DNA of 32,384 nt, from assembly GCA_905234995.1 (NCBI GenBank), contig CAJOJV010000036.1, positions 1 through 32,384 of the forward strand, written 5' to 3'. Made by a program: the position numbers and the translations under genes. Origin of the DNA: an uncultured Eubacterium sp. (GTDB taxonomy: Bacteria > Bacillota > Clostridia > Oscillospirales > Acutalibacteraceae). Within the stretch, counting starts at the first letter, position 1. Each line of letters opens with the position of its first letter. A model generated the notes under the pieces. It saw only the letters and a list, made by a program, of their open reading frames with translations, was not told the DNA's origin and ran no database searches. This document shows, piece by piece, positions 22,442 to 32,372 of the stretch.

Positions 22442-23659
22442 TTAATCAGAGCTTATGCAGTAAAGCTCAAAAATTTTCTCGGGAATATGCTGCCTGATGA
22501 ATTCGCTCTGCGCCGCCGCCTTTGCTTCCTCAAGGGATTGGGGCAGCATTCTGAATTTTGAAAGCGTTTCATCGTCCGCGGTATATAAATTGAAATCAGC
22601 CACGTAGGGCAAATCAACTTTGTTTTTAATACCGTAAAGCCCCGAATAAATCATTAATGCAAACGCAATGTACGGGTTAACCGACGGGTCTGCGCTTCTT
22701 AATTCGGCACGCTTATATTGCCCGACTGCGGCGGGAATTCGCACGAGCTGCGAACGGTTTTCGCTGGACCATGAAACGTAGCGCGGCGCCTTGTTGTTGC
22801 CGAGGCGTGCGTAGGATTTTTCCGTCGGGTTAAGAAACGCCGTCATATCCACTGCCTTGTCAAGCACGCCCGCAATGGCGTAAGCCATAATGCTATTCTC
22901 TCCGCTGTCTGATTTAACGGAGAAATTGATATGAAAGCCGTTGCCGGGCTTATCGTCAAGCGGCTTCGGCGAGAAATCGGCAAAAAGCCCGTTTCTGTAA
23001 GCAACGGTGTTAACGACCGTCTGCAGGGTCATAACGTTGTCCGCAGCGGTAAGCGCGTCCGAATAGCGGAAATCAATTTCATTCTGCCCCGGTCCCTCCT
23101 CGTGGTGGGAGCTTTCGGGATTAATTCCCATCTGCTCAAGCGTGAGGCAGATTTCGCGGCGGATGTTTTCGCCCCTGTCAAACGGAGCTAAATCCATATA
23201 TCCCGCCTTGTCGTAGGGGATTTTCGTCGGCTCGTTATTCTCGTTAAGCTTGAAGAGATAAAATTCCTGCTCCGCGCCGAAATAAAAGCGGTAGCCCGCG
23301 TCCTCGGCGTCCTTAACGGCGTTTTTAAGCAGCGTTCTCGTGTCGCACTCAAAGGGTCTGCCGTCGGGATAGGTAATGCTGCAGAACATTCTGACAACCT
23401 TGCCCTGTTCCGGTCTCCACGGGAGTATCATTAAGGTATCGGCATCCGGATGCAAAAGCAAATCGGAATGCACCTCGCCGCCGAAGCCCGCAATTGCAGA
23501 GCCGTCCAGCGCAATGCCGTAGCCGAAGGCGCGCTCCAATTCATCAGCCATAATGGATATATTTTTCTGCCTGCCCCAAACGTCGCAAAACGCAAGGCGC
23601 ACGAACTTAACGTCCTCCTCAATAGCAAACTGAATAACGTCGTCCTTTGTATATTTCAT
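22442..23659 (-). CDS. glnA: Glutamine synthetase, type I, short form
   Basis: 405 aa. Makes glutamine from glutamate, ammonia and ATP. Present: N-terminal beta-grasp domain (FVRLAFCDVWGR), EQEFYLF metal ligands, HHEEGPGQNEIDFRY, GNGFHINFS, WSSENRSQLVRIP and ELRSADPSVNPYIAFA. Compared with the usual ~440 aa enzymes the C-terminus is short: it ends soon after IPEKIFELYC, lacking the last helix and tail. No adenylylation site (Tyr397-type) can exist, as expected in Bacillota. AAGGGTGG precedes the ATG. Transcription starts from a back-to-back promoter shared with gdhA and passes an attenuator with an ANTAR-type hairpin. Confidence 0.95.
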   Translation of the reverse strand: MKYTKDDVIQFAIEEDVKFVRLAFCDVWGRQKNISIMADELERAFGYGIALDGSAIAGFGGEVHSDLLLHPDADTLMILPWRPEQGKVVRMFCSITYPDGRPFECDTRTLLKNAVKDAEDAGYRFYFGAEQEFYLFKLNENNEPTKIPYDKAGYMDLAPFDRGENIRREICLTLEQMGINPESSHHEEGPGQNEIDFRYSDALTAADNVMTLQTVVNTVAYRNGLFADFSPKPLDDKPGNGFHINFSVKSDSGENSIMAYAIAGVLDKAVDMTAFLNPTEKSYARLGNNKAPRYVSWSSENRSQLVRIPAAVGQYKRAELRSADPSVNPYIAFALMIYSGLYGIKNKVDLPYVADFNLYTADDETLSKFRMLPQSLEEAKAAAQSEFIRQHIPEKIFELYCISSD

Positions 23660-23694
23660 ATCAAAACCACCCTTTGCAGTTCAATAAAATCATA

Positions 23695-23744
23695 TTAAAA
23701 TAAAATGCGCCCATTATATGCAAAATTATGCATAAAATGAACGC
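23695..23744 (-). terminator. Attenuator terminator in the glnA leader
   Basis: On the minus strand GCGTTCATTTTATGCA, loop TAATTT, TGCATATAATGGGCGC: 16 positions with two G-T wobbles and one mismatch, then ATTTTATTTT. It lies between the glnA promoter and its ATG, and its 5' arm shares GTTCAT with the ANTAR-type hairpin 23737-23754, so the two cannot form together. Confidence 0.7.
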
Positions 23745-23754
23745 CTTTGCTCAT
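23737..23754 (-). promoter_or_regulatory. ANTAR-type six-base-loop hairpin at the 5' end of the glnA transcript
   Basis: On the minus strand ATGAGC-AAAGGC-GTTCAT: a 5-6 bp stem (one G-T) closing loop AAAGGC with A1 and G4. The predicted start (about 23753) puts it at the very 5' end. Only one such hairpin is visible in this leader; known ANTAR sites usually have two. Confidence 0.6.
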
Positions 23755-23759
23755 AAAAT

Positions 23760-23788
23760 AATATATAATACGGAAAACGCTATGTCAA
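23760..23788 (-). promoter_or_regulatory. Promoter of glnA
   Basis: On the minus strand TTGACA (23783-23788), 17 bp, TATATT (23760-23765). Its -35 is 20 bp from the -35 of the divergent gdhA promoter. Confidence 0.75.
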
Positions 23789-23808
23789 GAAAAAATTTCA
23801 AAAAAGGC

Positions 23809-23837
23809 TTGACAACTGCATTTTGATAGTGTAGTAT
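23809..23837 (+). promoter_or_regulatory. Promoter of gdhA
   Basis: TTGACA (23809-23814), 17 bp, TAGTAT (23832-23837). The implied start is about G23844, 140 nt upstream of the gdhA ATG. The 323-bp glnA-gdhA gap is filled by two promoters and two attenuator leaders. Confidence 0.8.
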
Positions 23838-23853
23838 TATTGCGTAAAGGCAA

Positions 23854-25317
<1,464 letters not shown>

Positions 25318-25382
25318 TAATTCGGAATGCGGAATTAGGAATTAAAGAAAAAATAACAAACTATTTTAATATATTCTCTGCA

Positions 25383-25471
25383 CCTATAACAAACTTCAAC
25401 ATATAGGCAAAAGCGTTCTTTCGTCGCTTCTCACGGCAAAGGGCGCTTTTGACTTTTTAAATGAAAAGTCA
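25383..25471 (+). promoter_or_regulatory. Attenuator-type leader of pyrG
   Basis: Three hairpins follow each other: CCTATA/TATAGG (25383-25407); CAAAAGCGTTCTTT / AAAGGGCGCTTTTG (25408-25451, two G-T wobbles, 16-nt loop) followed by ACTTTTT, a terminator; and TGACTTTT/AAAAGTCA (25450-25471), which overlaps the end of the terminator and precedes the AGAGGTGAT ribosome binding site. The segment GGCAAAAGCGTTCTTT resembles the gdhA site GGCAAAGGCGTCTTT, but its loop would lack G4. The promoter is not clear. Confidence 0.6.
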
Positions 25472-25481
25472 GAGGTGATAA

Positions 25482-27092
<1,611 letters not shown>

Positions 27093-27095
27093 ATT

Positions 27096-28280
27096 ATGCT
27101 TACTCCCAATATGAATTATGCTCAATTAAAGGCATCATATTTGTTTCGAAATATTGCAAAGAAAACGGCTGCTTATCTCGAGGAGCACCCCTCGGAGCAT
27201 TTGCTTAGGCTCGGTATAGGCGACGTGTCTCTGCCCCTTTGCAATGCTGTAACGGATGCGCTTCACGGTGCAGTAAACGATATGTCCGCAAAGGAAAGCT
27301 TTCAGGGCTACGTTGACGAATGCGGCACGGCTTTTCTGAGAGAGGCGATTGCCAAGCATTATGAAAAAAGAGGCGTTTCTTTAGGCACGGATGAGGTTTT
27401 CGTTTCAAGCGGCGCGAGCGACGAGCTCGGCGATATTCAGGATTTGTTTGATAAAAGCAGCAGCGCAATGGTTATTGAGCCTGCTTATCCCGCTTATGTT
27501 GATGCAAATATCATCGCGGGGCGCAAAATCGTTCATTATCACGCAAGTGAAGCAGATGGCTTTGCTCCTTATCCCGATGAAAAGCTGAGGGCTGATATCA
27601 TTTATATCTGCTCGCCCAATAATCCCACGGGCGCAGTTTTCACAAAGGATAAGCTGAAGGCGTGGGTTGATTACGCAAATAAAAACGGCAGCGTTATTCT
27701 TTTTGACGCGGCTTACGAGGCGTTTATTGAGGATGAGGAAATCCCGCATAGCATTTTTGAAATTGAAGGCGCAAGAAGCTGCGCCATTGAAATCTGCTCG
27801 CTCTCCAAAACGGCGGGCTTCACGGGCACCAGACTCGGCTACACGGTCATTCCGAAAGCGCTTGAAAGAAACGGAATGAACCTTAATGCTATGTGGGTTC
27901 GCAACCGCACCACGAAAACGAACGGCGTTTCCTATATTATCCAAAGGGGCGCAGCAGCCGTGTTTACCGACGAGGGGCAAAGGCAGATATATGAAAACAT
28001 CGGTGCTTATAAAAACAACGCAAGGGTTCTGATGAAGGCGTTTGATGAAATCGGCTTGTGGTATTGCGGTGGCAAAAACGCTCCGTATCTCTGGGTTAAA
28101 TGTCCAAACGGTATGACGAGCTGGGAATTTTTTGATTTCCTGCTTGAAAGGCTGCAGATTGTCGGCACGCCCGGAGCAGGCTTCGGCGAAAACGGCGACG
28201 GATATTTTCGCTTCACCACCTTCGGTGACGCTCAGGATACCATAACCGCAGCGCAGAAAATGATTGAGCTTCTGAAATAA
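27096..28280 (+). CDS. dapL: LL-diaminopimelate aminotransferase
   Basis: 394 aa. Class I/II PLP aminotransferase, subgroup DapL: YAQLKASYLFRNIAKK start, RLGIGDVSLPL, CSPNNPTGAV, the PLP lysine Lys238 in SLSKTAGFTGTRLGYT, and a VSYIIQRGAAAVF segment typical of DapL. It converts tetrahydrodipicolinate directly to LL-diaminopimelate, bypassing acylated intermediates, for lysine and peptidoglycan. The ATG is 3 nt after the pyrG stop with AAGGA inside pyrG, so the two are one operon. Unlike plant and typical bacterial DapL it begins LTPNMNYAQ, a minor variant. Confidence 0.92.
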   Translation: MLTPNMNYAQLKASYLFRNIAKKTAAYLEEHPSEHLLRLGIGDVSLPLCNAVTDALHGAVNDMSAKESFQGYVDECGTAFLREAIAKHYEKRGVSLGTDEVFVSSGASDELGDIQDLFDKSSSAMVIEPAYPAYVDANIIAGRKIVHYHASEADGFAPYPDEKLRADIIYICSPNNPTGAVFTKDKLKAWVDYANKNGSVILFDAAYEAFIEDEEIPHSIFEIEGARSCAIEICSLSKTAGFTGTRLGYTVIPKALERNGMNLNAMWVRNRTTKTNGVSYIIQRGAAAVFTDEGQRQIYENIGAYKNNARVLMKAFDEIGLWYCGGKNAPYLWVKCPNGMTSWEFFDFLLERLQIVGTPGAGFGENGDGYFRFTTFGDAQDTITAAQKMIELLK

Positions 28281-28287
28281 CAGCACC

Positions 28288-28316
28288 TTGAAACCTTAAT
28301 TTTATTGTGCTATACT
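28288..28316 (+). promoter_or_regulatory. Promoter of the lipoprotein gene
   Basis: TTGAAA (28288-28293), 17 bp, TATACT (28311-28316) with extended -10 TGCTATACT. It lies immediately after the dapL stop, which has no terminator. Confidence 0.7.
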
Positions 28317-28346
28317 ATGCATACAATACTGATTAAGGAGAGCAAA

Positions 28347-28889
28347 ATGAAAAAGATAGTTGCTTTTGCATTGGCTGTAATAATGATAATCGGCTGCGCG
28401 TTTGCGCTTTCCTCCTGCTCAAAGGGCGGGAATAATACTAAGGGCGCAGAAAACACCACTGCCGAGCAAACCACGTCCGCTGAGCCCAAGGAGGCAAAAA
28501 TCAGCAGCAGTGAAATTTACGTAACTTATGATACCTCAATTTTCAATTATGACGAGGATTTGACGGAGCTTTTCAGCAAGGACGGCACGGCGTATATTTA
28601 CGCCAAGGGGCTTGATGAAAGCAATCTTTCCGCGCGCGGAGAAAGCTTTGATGCGCTTCAGAATAACGAGAAGCTCAAGAGCGTGTATTACAGCGAAATG
28701 CAGGTTGGCGATAACACGGCAAAAACCGCAACTTATACGGACGGCAAAAGCTTCTATAAGCGCTATTTTATAGAGCTTGCTTCACCGTCGGGCACGCTGC
28801 TCGGCGTTGAAATTCAGGCGTGCCTCGGCGTTGATAAAAGCACTGAATATGATATCGACGACGTCGTTTCAACCTTGGTTGTTAAATAA
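28347..28889 (+). CDS. Secreted lipoprotein of unknown function
   Basis: 180 aa from ATG 28347, with AAGGAG 7 nt upstream. The signal peptide is MKKIVAFALAVIMIIGCAFA, with the lipobox LSSC; Cys after it is the lipidation site. A Ser/Thr/Glu/Lys-rich linker (about residues 25-48) precedes a mixed alpha/beta domain that ends with VEIQACLGVDKSTEYDIDDV. No enzymatic motif. Cell-surface, membrane-tethered. Its natural terminator is split by the IS3-family element. Confidence 0.85.
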   Translation: MKKIVAFALAVIMIIGCAFALSSCSKGGNNTKGAENTTAEQTTSAEPKEAKISSSEIYVTYDTSIFNYDEDLTELFSKDGTAYIYAKGLDESNLSARGESFDALQNNEKLKSVYYSEMQVGDNTAKTATYTDGKSFYKRYFIELASPSGTLLGVEIQACLGVDKSTEYDIDDVVSTLVVK

Positions 28890-28893
28890 ATAA

Positions 28894-28914
28894 TTAAAAC
28901 AGGGAGCACATCAG
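28894..28914 (+). terminator. Left half of the lipoprotein terminator, interrupted by the IS
   Basis: TTAAAACAGGGAGCAC, loop ATCA, then the IS starts after G28914. The right half (TGCTCCCTGTTTT) is at 30265-30277. An intact copy of the same hairpin is at 32259-32294. Confidence 0.85.
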
Positions 28915-28953
28915 TGAACAAGTCCGTAAAAAGTAGACAATAGAAAAAACAGA

Positions 28954-28990
28954 CCCCCTATGGTAGAATGGAAAAGACTATCATAGGGGG
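28954..28990 (+). promoter_or_regulatory. Hairpin that can mask the orfA ribosome binding site
   Basis: CCCCCTATG (28954-28962) pairs with CATAGGGGG (28982-28990); the 3' arm contains AGGGGG, the orfA Shine-Dalgarno. Transcripts entering from outside would fold it, those starting inside might not. Confidence 0.6.
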
Positions 28991-28998
28991 AATTTTTT

Positions 28999-29349
28999 AT
29001 GGCAAGGAAATATAGAAATATCAGTAGATATGAAAATGAAATCATCGAACTGTGGACTAACGGAAAGAGTTTAAGAGAAATTGGTGAACTTTTAGGATTC
29101 ACATATAACGAGGTTCAAGACTTTAAAACAAGGTACAACAAAAGGCAACGGATGATTGCCGCAGGAGAAGCAATTCATAAGAAAGGCAGACCTTGCAAAA
29201 AGGAAGGCGAGTTACCGCCGTCAATTCAGCGTATTGATAAACTGGCACAAATGAGATATGTACTTGCAAGCAAGGATAGATACATTAAGCGATTAGAAAT
29301 GGAAAATGAATTAATGCGGGATTTTCTCTCGCTCACAGAAAGGAAGTGA
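28999..29349 (+). CDS. IS3-family transposase OrfA
   Basis: 116 aa. N-terminal helix-turn-helix (YENEIIELWTNGKSLREIGE) for end recognition, followed by a basic linker (KRQRMIAAGEAIHKKGRPCK) and a C-terminal coiled coil (ASKDRYIKRLEMENELMRDF) typical of IS3 OrfA multimerisation. The stop TGA overlaps the GTG start of OrfB (GTGA at 29346-29349). Confidence 0.9.
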   Translation: MARKYRNISRYENEIIELWTNGKSLREIGELLGFTYNEVQDFKTRYNKRQRMIAAGEAIHKKGRPCKKEGELPPSIQRIDKLAQMRYVLASKDRYIKRLEMENELMRDFLSLTERK

Positions 29350-30200
29350 AGCCATCGGTAAAATATCAGGTAATATACAAACATAAAGACAAATACAGCA
29401 TCAGTCAGATGTGTAAATTCTTTGGTGTATCACGAAGCGGATATTATGCATATATGAAGCGCAAGGATATACCGGACAAAGATTTACCTCTTGCCGCACA
29501 AATACGCCAATGTCAGTCTGAGAACAAGCAAACATACGGTTATCGCAGAGTGCAGATATGGCTTGAAAGACAAGGAATATACCGTAATCCCAAGACGGTA
29601 CTGCGTGTCATGCAAAAGTACAATCTGCTATCAGTAGTGCGCAGAAAGAAATACAAATATGTGTCGGAACACTTGCACAAATATCCCAATTTACTTAACA
29701 GAGAATTTGCTGCTGACAGACCAAATCAAAAGTGGGTAACGGATATTTCATACATACCGACTGACGAGTGTATGTGTTATCTGTCAGTTATCAGAGATTT
29801 GTATGATAACAGCATTGTTGCCTATCATACGTCAAAAGATATGACGGTTAAACTCGTTCTTGATACGATTCACAAAGCCATGCAAAAGGAAAAGGTCACT
29901 GCCGAGCTGCAACTCCACAGTGACCAAGGTGCACAGTATGTCTCACACGAATACTTTGTGCTAACTCAATCTTACGGCATTACGCCGTCAATGTCAAGAC
30001 GCGGAAATCCATATGACAATGCTTTAGCAGAAAACTTTTTCTCAATTCTGAAAACGGAATGTATCCACCGCGTCAAGCTGCGCAGCTATGAGGAGGCGCG
30101 CCTCCTCATAGCTGAATACATCCATTTTTACAACAATTACAGAATCCAATACAAAACAAAACTGACACCCTTGGAACAAAGATGTCAGTTTGTTGCTTAA
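29346..30200 (+). CDS. IS3-family transposase OrfB (DDE integrase core)
   Basis: 284 aa starting at GTG 29346. An HTH_21-like N-terminal region (YGYRRVQIWLERQGI) is followed by the rve/DDE core: Asp133 in KWVTDISYI, Asp193 in LHSDQGAQY and Glu229 in NALAENFFSILKTE, then the family end YNNYRIQYKTKLTPLEQ. All three catalytic residues are present, so the enzyme could be active. It overlaps orfA by 4 nt in the -1 frame; I see no A-rich slippery heptamer at the overlap, so coupling by stop-restart is more likely than frameshifting. A 32-bp perfect palindrome lies in its 3' part. Confidence 0.92.
   Translation: MKPSVKYQVIYKHKDKYSISQMCKFFGVSRSGYYAYMKRKDIPDKDLPLAAQIRQCQSENKQTYGYRRVQIWLERQGIYRNPKTVLRVMQKYNLLSVVRRKKYKYVSEHLHKYPNLLNREFAADRPNQKWVTDISYIPTDECMCYLSVIRDLYDNSIVAYHTSKDMTVKLVLDTIHKAMQKEKVTAELQLHSDQGAQYVSHEYFVLTQSYGITPSMSRRGNPYDNALAENFFSILKTECIHRVKLRSYEEARLLIAEYIHFYNNYRIQYKTKLTPLEQRCQFVA
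30083..30114. repeat. Perfect 32-bp palindrome inside orfB
   Basis: CAGCTATGAGGAGGCG (30083-30098) and its exact reverse complement (30099-30114), no loop. It encodes part of SYEEARLLIAEYI. Confidence 0.9.
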
Positions 30201-30272
30201 ATCTTAATATTCTACCTTAGTAGTCTGTTTTTGTGCTGTCTGCACAATATGGGGCAGTTCACAGTGCTCCCT

Positions 30273-30298
30273 GTTTTGTTTCGTTGACGAAACAAAAC
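30273..30298. repeat. Perfect 11-bp hairpin after the IS
   Basis: GTTTTGTTTCG, loop TTGA, CGAAACAAAAC (30273-30298). It starts within the right half of the old lipoprotein terminator. It could act as a back-up terminator. Confidence 0.6.
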
Positions 30299-30320
30299 AA
30301 AAATGATAATATAATTTTGC

Positions 30321-30349
30321 TTTATATATTTGATTCGATCTGTTATAAT
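30321..30349 (+). promoter_or_regulatory. Promoter of the PiT-DUF47 operon
   Basis: TTTATA (30321-30326), 17 bp, TATAAT (30344-30349), about 53 nt upstream of the PiT ATG. No PHO-box-like direct repeats were recognised. Confidence 0.65.
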
Positions 30350-30401
30350 ATACACAACTGAAAAACTTCCGAATAACAGTTTTATCTGAAAGAAGGAAAC
30401 T

Positions 30402-31454
30402 ATGGATTTATCATTTGTCTATTTCTGGGAGCAGTTGACGGCAAACCCGCTTCTGATGCTTGCAGTCGGCCTTACGCTCGGCGTCATTTTCGTCAATGGG
30501 TGGACTGATTGCCCCAATGCAATCGCAACCTGCGTAACAACCCGGTGTATGGAAGCGCGGCCTGCAATTTTTATGTCAGCGTGTTTCAATTTTCTCGGCG
30601 TGTTCATTATGAGCACGTTCAATGCAACTGTGGCGCAAACAATCGCCAATATGGTTGATTTCGGAGAGAATTCGCATGATGCCATTGTGGCACTTTCTGC
30701 GGCATTGCTGGCAATCGTAATCTGGGCGGTGCTTGCGTGGTATTTCGGGATACCGACCAGCGAAAGCCACGCGCTTATCGCAGGCCTGACCGGTGCGGCT
30801 ATTGCAATGCACGGCGGAGTTGACGGCGTGAACGGTCACGAATGGATTAAAGTTATTTACGGCCTTGTTATCTCGGTTGTGCTCGGTTTTATTCTCGGAT
30901 ATATAGTCTGCAAGCTGGTGACTGTCATATTCTTTAATGTTGACCGCCGAAAAACAGAGGGCATCTTCCGTTACGGTCAGATTGGCGCAGCCTGTGCAAT
31001 GAGCTTTATGCACGGCGCGCAAGATGGGCAGAAGTTTATGGGCGTCATCCTGATGTGCCTCCTGCTTACAAACGGCGGCGGTGAAGGCGGCGCAGTAAAA
31101 ATGCCGGTGTGGATTATGCTGCTTTGTTCCGTTATTATGTCAATCGGAACGGCAATCGGCGGCAAGAAGATAATCAAATCCATCGGTATGGATATGGTTA
31201 AATTGGAAAAATACCAAGGCTTTTCTGCAGATATGGGCGCTTCAATAGCGCTGCTCATCAGCTCGCTTTTCGGAATTCCGGTTTCAACAACGCACGCAAA
31301 AACAACTGCAATTATGGGCGTCGGCGCAGTTAAACGTCTTTCTGCGGTGAATCTCGGCGTTGTAAAGAATCTTATGCTGACTTGGATTTTAACTTTCCCG
31401 GGCTGCGGGCTTATCGGATATATCACAACAAAGATTTTTATAGCGATTTTCTAA
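30402..31454 (+). CDS. pit: Inorganic phosphate transporter, PiT family
   Basis: 350 aa, AAGGAA before the ATG. About ten membrane segments in two repeats, each with the PiT signature: NGWTDCPNAIAT near the N-terminus and HGAQDGQKF in the middle, with TSESHALIAGL and GIPVSTTHAKTTAI as the paired loop motifs. PiT proteins import phosphate, usually as a metal complex, with H+ or Na+. The first GxND motif is degenerate (GWTD for GAND). The 14-nt spacing to the DUF47 gene indicates an operon, the usual genetic pairing. Confidence 0.94.
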   Translation: MDLSFVYFWEQLTANPLLMLAVGLTLGVIFVNGWTDCPNAIATCVTTRCMEARPAIFMSACFNFLGVFIMSTFNATVAQTIANMVDFGENSHDAIVALSAALLAIVIWAVLAWYFGIPTSESHALIAGLTGAAIAMHGGVDGVNGHEWIKVIYGLVISVVLGFILGYIVCKLVTVIFFNVDRRKTEGIFRYGQIGAACAMSFMHGAQDGQKFMGVILMCLLLTNGGGEGGAVKMPVWIMLLCSVIMSIGTAIGGKKIIKSIGMDMVKLEKYQGFSADMGASIALLISSLFGIPVSTTHAKTTAIMGVGAVKRLSAVNLGVVKNLMLTWILTFPGCGLIGYITTKIFIAIF

Positions 31455-31467
31455 TCTGGAGGACATT

Positions 31468-32097
31468 ATGGCAAACAAGAAAAACGATTATTATTGGAAC
31501 AACTATATTTCGGCTGCTGATACTGCCTGCCGTGCCGCGGATTATCTGCTTGAATGTCTGCGGGAGTTTGATATTGAAAAGATAAACGAAATGCTGCCCA
31601 AAATGCAGGAATTTGAGCATAAGGGCGATTCAATTCGTCACGAAATGATGGAAGCGCTAGGCAAATCTTTCGTTACGCCGATTGATCGCGAAGATATGGC
31701 TGAGCTTTGCCAGAGGCTCGATCACGTTATCGACAGTATTGAGGAAGTTCTGCAGACGATTTATATCAACAATGTTGCAAATATTACCGACGAGGCTATC
31801 GGCTTTGCAGAGAAAATCTGCATCTGCACCGAAAAAATGAAAGCGATGCTGACGGAGCTTCCGAATTTCAAAAAATCCGAGCAGCTTCAGCAGCTCACCA
31901 TTGATGTAAATACTGCCGAGGAAGAATGCGATGCGCTGTATTTCCGGGCTGCTTACAATTGCCGTAAAAACTGGGACGGAAAGAATCCGTTTGATGTTAT
32001 TGCGTGGCGAGAGATTTATTCGGCGCTTGAAGAATGTGCCGATGCCGCCGAGGATGTTGCAGACACGGTTGAAGCAGTGGTTATGAAAAACACCTGA
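31468..32097 (+). CDS. DUF47 / PhoU-like accessory protein of the phosphate transporter
   Basis: 209 aa with GGAGG 7 nt upstream. All-helical PhoU-like protein (TIGR00153/DUF47 type): helices with EFEHKGDSIRHEMMEAL, FVTPIDREDMAELCQRLDHV and ALEECADAAEDVADTVE carry the conserved E/DxxxD metal positions. DUF47 proteins are encoded beside PiT transporters and are thought to control them, as PhoU controls Pst. Cytoplasmic. It is followed by a strong terminator. Confidence 0.93.
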   Translation: MANKKNDYYWNNYISAADTACRAADYLLECLREFDIEKINEMLPKMQEFEHKGDSIRHEMMEALGKSFVTPIDREDMAELCQRLDHVIDSIEEVLQTIYINNVANITDEAIGFAEKICICTEKMKAMLTELPNFKKSEQLQQLTIDVNTAEEECDALYFRAAYNCRKNWDGKNPFDVIAWREIYSALEECADAAEDVADTVEAVVMKNT

Positions 32098-32117
32098 TAA
32101 GATTTACTGTTTGAATA

Positions 32118-32150
32118 AAACAAAGGCAGCGCATCGAGCGCTGCCTTTGT
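32118..32150 (+). terminator. Terminator of the PiT-DUF47 operon
   Basis: ACAAAGGCAGCGC (32120-32132), loop ATCGA, GCGCTGCCTTTGT (32138-32150): 13 perfect pairs flanked by A run and T. Confidence 0.9.
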
Positions 32151-32171
32151 TCGGACTTTCTGCTTGTTATT

Positions 32172-32228
32172 GAACAGTCCACCGGACTGTTCTCCCAAAT
32201 TTTTGCAGCCTGCGGCATAAAAATTTGG
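32172..32228. repeat. Two adjacent palindromes between the DUF47 gene and tRNA-Pro
   Basis: GAACAGTCC-ACC-GGACTGTTC (32172-32192) and CCAAATTTTT...AAAAATTTGG (32195-32228) around a GC-rich loop. With the flanking terminators this makes four hairpins in 180 bp. No coding potential is evident. Confidence 0.6.
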
Positions 32229-32258
32229 AACCTCGCTTCAAGCCCTATCTTCAAAAGA

Positions 32259-32294
32259 TTAAAACAGGGAGCACATCAGTGCTCCCTGTTTTAA
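32259..32294 (-). terminator. Terminator of tRNA-Pro
   Basis: TTAAAACAGGGAGCAC, loop ATCA, GTGCTCCCTGTTTTAA: 16 perfect pairs. It follows the tRNA CCA directly on the minus strand. Sister copy of the hairpin interrupted by the IS at 28894/30265. Confidence 0.85.
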
Positions 32295-32372
32295 TGGTCG
32301 AGGTGACAGGACTTGAACCTGCGGCATCCTGCTCCCAAAGCAGGCACTCTAGCCAAACTGAGTTACACCTCG
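32295..32372 (-). tRNA. tRNA-Pro (anticodon UGG)
   Basis: On the minus strand: acceptor CGAGGTG (32366-32372) pairs with CACCTCG, D arm ACTC...GAGT, anticodon arm CCTGC-TTTGGGA-GCAGG with anticodon TGG, T arm GCAGG-TTCAAGT-CCTGT, discriminator A and encoded CCA (32295-32297). Confidence 0.95.

Larger units (their letters stand above)
28915..30261 (+). mobile_element. IS3-family insertion sequence, 1347 bp, with 3-bp target duplication
   Basis: Ends TGAAC...GTAGACA (28915-28939) and, inverted, TGAAC...GCAGACA (30237-30261): matches at positions 1-5 and six of seven at 19-25. Flanked by direct CAG (28912-28914 and 30262-30264). Removing the element and one CAG restores a perfect hairpin identical in stem and loop to 32259-32294. 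It carries orfA and orfB. Confidence 0.9.

Noticed and set aside
25319-25347. GGAAT-rich simple repeat before the pyrG leader
   Set aside because: Short, imperfect and without structure. The CTTCATT run near 13981-14007 is similar; neither supports a claim.
29330-29360. Programmed -1 frameshift between orfA and orfB of the IS3-family element
   Set aside because: No A-rich slippery heptamer or clear downstream structure at the overlap; GTGA stop-start coupling explains expression.
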